Assembly: GCA_905214225.1 (NCBI GenBank) | Contig: CAJMLL010000002.1 | Coordinates: 1 to 64,000 of the forward strand | Reading direction: 5' to 3' | Length of the DNA: 64,000 nucleotides | Origin: an uncultured bacterium | GTDB lineage: Bacteria; Bacillota; Clostridia; Peptostreptococcales; Anaerovoracaceae | Shown here: one piece after another, positions 62,966 through 64,000 of the stretch | Layout of the letters: every line of letters starts with the position of its first letter | Numbering within the stretch: the first letter of the stretch is position 1 | The notes under the pieces: model-generated | Told to the model about the DNA's origin: nothing | Databases searched by the model: none | Seen by the model: only the letters and a program-made list of their open reading frames with translations | Made by a program: the position numbers and the translations under genes

Positions 62966-64000
62966 TGATTCATCAGTACAAGCTGAACGGATACAACATT
63001 GTTCTGGACGTAAACAGCGGTTCTGTACATTGCGTGGATGATGTCGCTTACGACATCATCCAGCTTTTTTGTGAAGCAAAAGATCAGGGAAAAGAGCCGG
63101 ACCGTGCCTCTGTCAGGGAAAAGATTCTGGCAAAATACAATGACAGAGACGATGTTACGCCTGAGGACATTGATCAGACGATGTCGGACATCGACGAACT
63201 GGAGCAGCAGAAGAAGCTGTTTGCGAAGGATATCTGGGAGCCGAGCGCGGGCATTCTGAAAGAGCGGCATACAGAAGTCAAGGCGCTGTGCCTCCATGTT
63301 GCGCATACCTGCAATCTGAACTGCTCCTACTGCTTTGCCAGTCAGGGAAGATTCCACGGTGAACGCGCGATCATGAGCCTGGATACCGCAAAACAGGCGA
63401 TTGACTGGCTGGTAGACAATTCCGGCGACCACTACAACCTGGAAGTTGACTTCTTCGGCGGCGAGCCGCTGCTGAACTGGGATGTGGTCAAGCAGACCGT
63501 CGCTTACGCGCGTTCTCTGGAAAAAGAGAACCACAAGCATTTCCGTTTTACACTGACCACCAACGGTGTCGGAATCAACGATGATGTCATCGACTTTACG
63601 AATAAAGAAATGAATAATGTCGTCCTGAGTCTGGACGGCAGAAAAGAAGTGCATGACCACCTGAGAAAGTTCATCGACGGACGCGGAAGCTACGACGTCA
63701 TCGTTCCGAAATTCCAGAAACTGGTCAAAGCCAGAGGGGACAAGGAGTATTATATCCGCGGAACCTTCACGCACAACAACGTGGATTTCACCGAGGACCT
63801 GTTCCATATGGCAGACTTGGGATTTGACCGCCTGTCCATCGAGCCGGTCGTCTGTTCCCCGGATGAGCCGTATGCGCTGACCGAGGAAGACCTCCCGGAG
63901 ATTTTCCATCAGTACGAGATCCTCGCAAAATGGCTGATGGAGAGGGAAAAAGCCGGAAAGCCGGTCGTTTTCTATCACTACATGCTGGATCTTCAGGGCG
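62965..64000 (+). CDS. scfB: SCIFF radical SAM maturase (5' part, cut by window end)
   Basis: The first 345 residues of a radical SAM/SPASM peptide maturase. An N-terminal peptide-recognition (RRE-like) region reads INQYKLNGYNIVLDVNSGSVH-like sequence starting MIHQYKLNG, followed by the SAM cluster motif CNLNCSYC near residue 115, then FFGGEPLLNW and TTNGVGI. Full-length proteins have about 450-470 residues with C-terminal SPASM cysteines for auxiliary clusters, which lie beyond the window. It would install Cys-Thr thioethers in ScfA using S-adenosylmethionine. Confidence 0.95.
   Translation, partial: MIHQYKLNGYNIVLDVNSGSVHCVDDVAYDIIQLFCEAKDQGKEPDRASVREKILAKYNDRDDVTPEDIDQTMSDIDELEQQKKLFAKDIWEPSAGILKERHTEVKALCLHVAHTCNLNCSYCFASQGRFHGERAIMSLDTAKQAIDWLVDNSGDHYNLEVDFFGGEPLLNWDVVKQTVAYARSLEKENHKHFRFTLTTNGVGINDDVIDFTNKEMNNVVLSLDGRKEVHDHLRKFIDGRGSYDVIVPKFQKLVKARGDKEYYIRGTFTHNNVDFTEDLFHMADLGFDRLSIEPVVCSPDEPYALTEEDLPEIFHQYEILAKWLMEREKAGKPVVFYHYMLDLQG

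Overview
The window is a contiguous chromosomal stretch of an anaerobic, fermentative low-to-mid GC Firmicute, almost certainly a member of the Clostridia. The evidence is a complete RNF complex (rnfCDGEAB), a bifunctional AdhE, formate-tetrahydrofolate ligase, phosphotransacetylase, a D-2-hydroxyacid dehydrogenase, a CBS-domain pyrophosphatase and the SCIFF peptide with its radical SAM maturase (a marker typical of Clostridia). Shine-Dalgarno sites are strong, and intrinsic terminators and TTGACA/TATAAT or TGn-extended -10 promoters are frequent. The genus cannot be named from this sequence alone. No insertion sequence, prophage, CRISPR array or rRNA was seen; the only tRNA is tRNA-Lys(CTT) near the left edge.

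Layout. 1-9500: tRNA-Lys, a BlaI/MecI-type repressor, an amino acid permease, an HPr-domain/D-lactate-dehydrogenase fusion on the minus strand, then adhE followed by a truncated iron-alcohol-dehydrogenase paralogue that has lost all metal ligands. 9800-17000: a lipase-like hydrolase, then a one-carbon/folate block (fhs; tetrahydrofolate riboswitch with terminator; folT; folC), a 56-residue membrane peptide gene, a cysteine-rich protein and pta. 17200-27500: MATE exporter, Nudix hydrolase, MBL-fold hydrolase, D,D-carboxypeptidase, a PIN-like protein and three membrane or zinc-ribbon proteins ending in UPF0182. 27600-34000: glutamine synthetase, serS, cardiolipin synthase and an Orn/Lys/Arg-type decarboxylase. 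34000-39130: the rnf operon. 39200-47200: inorganic pyrophosphatase, Xaa-Pro aminopeptidase, a Gx-transporter/NusG-II pair divergent from apbE, and a MocR regulator divergent from an ECF S component. 47300-54000: a C39-like protein, a sirtuin, surE, a DUF2156 protein, CCA transferase and glnS. 54000-64000: a candidate structured RNA, a prepilin peptidase, yhbY, truA, dCMP deaminase, a WecA/TagO-type transferase, a lytic transglycosylase, mtnA, scpA, a ScpB-kinase fusion and scfA-scfB (cut by the window end).

How it fits together. Energy metabolism runs through AdhE, D-lactate dehydrogenase, Pta and RNF; ApbE would attach FMN to RnfD and RnfG. Vitamin supply is represented by the folate S component under riboswitch control and by an ECF S component beside a MocR regulator (vitamin B6 suggested). 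The most unusual items are the HPr-LDH fusion, which carries Asp at the HPr regulatory-serine position; the metal-ligand-free AdhE-domain paralogue downstream of adhE; the in-frame ScpB/shikimate-kinase-like fusion with its own internal ribosome-binding site; and a chain of stem-loops of about 400 nt between glnS and the prepilin peptidase gene.
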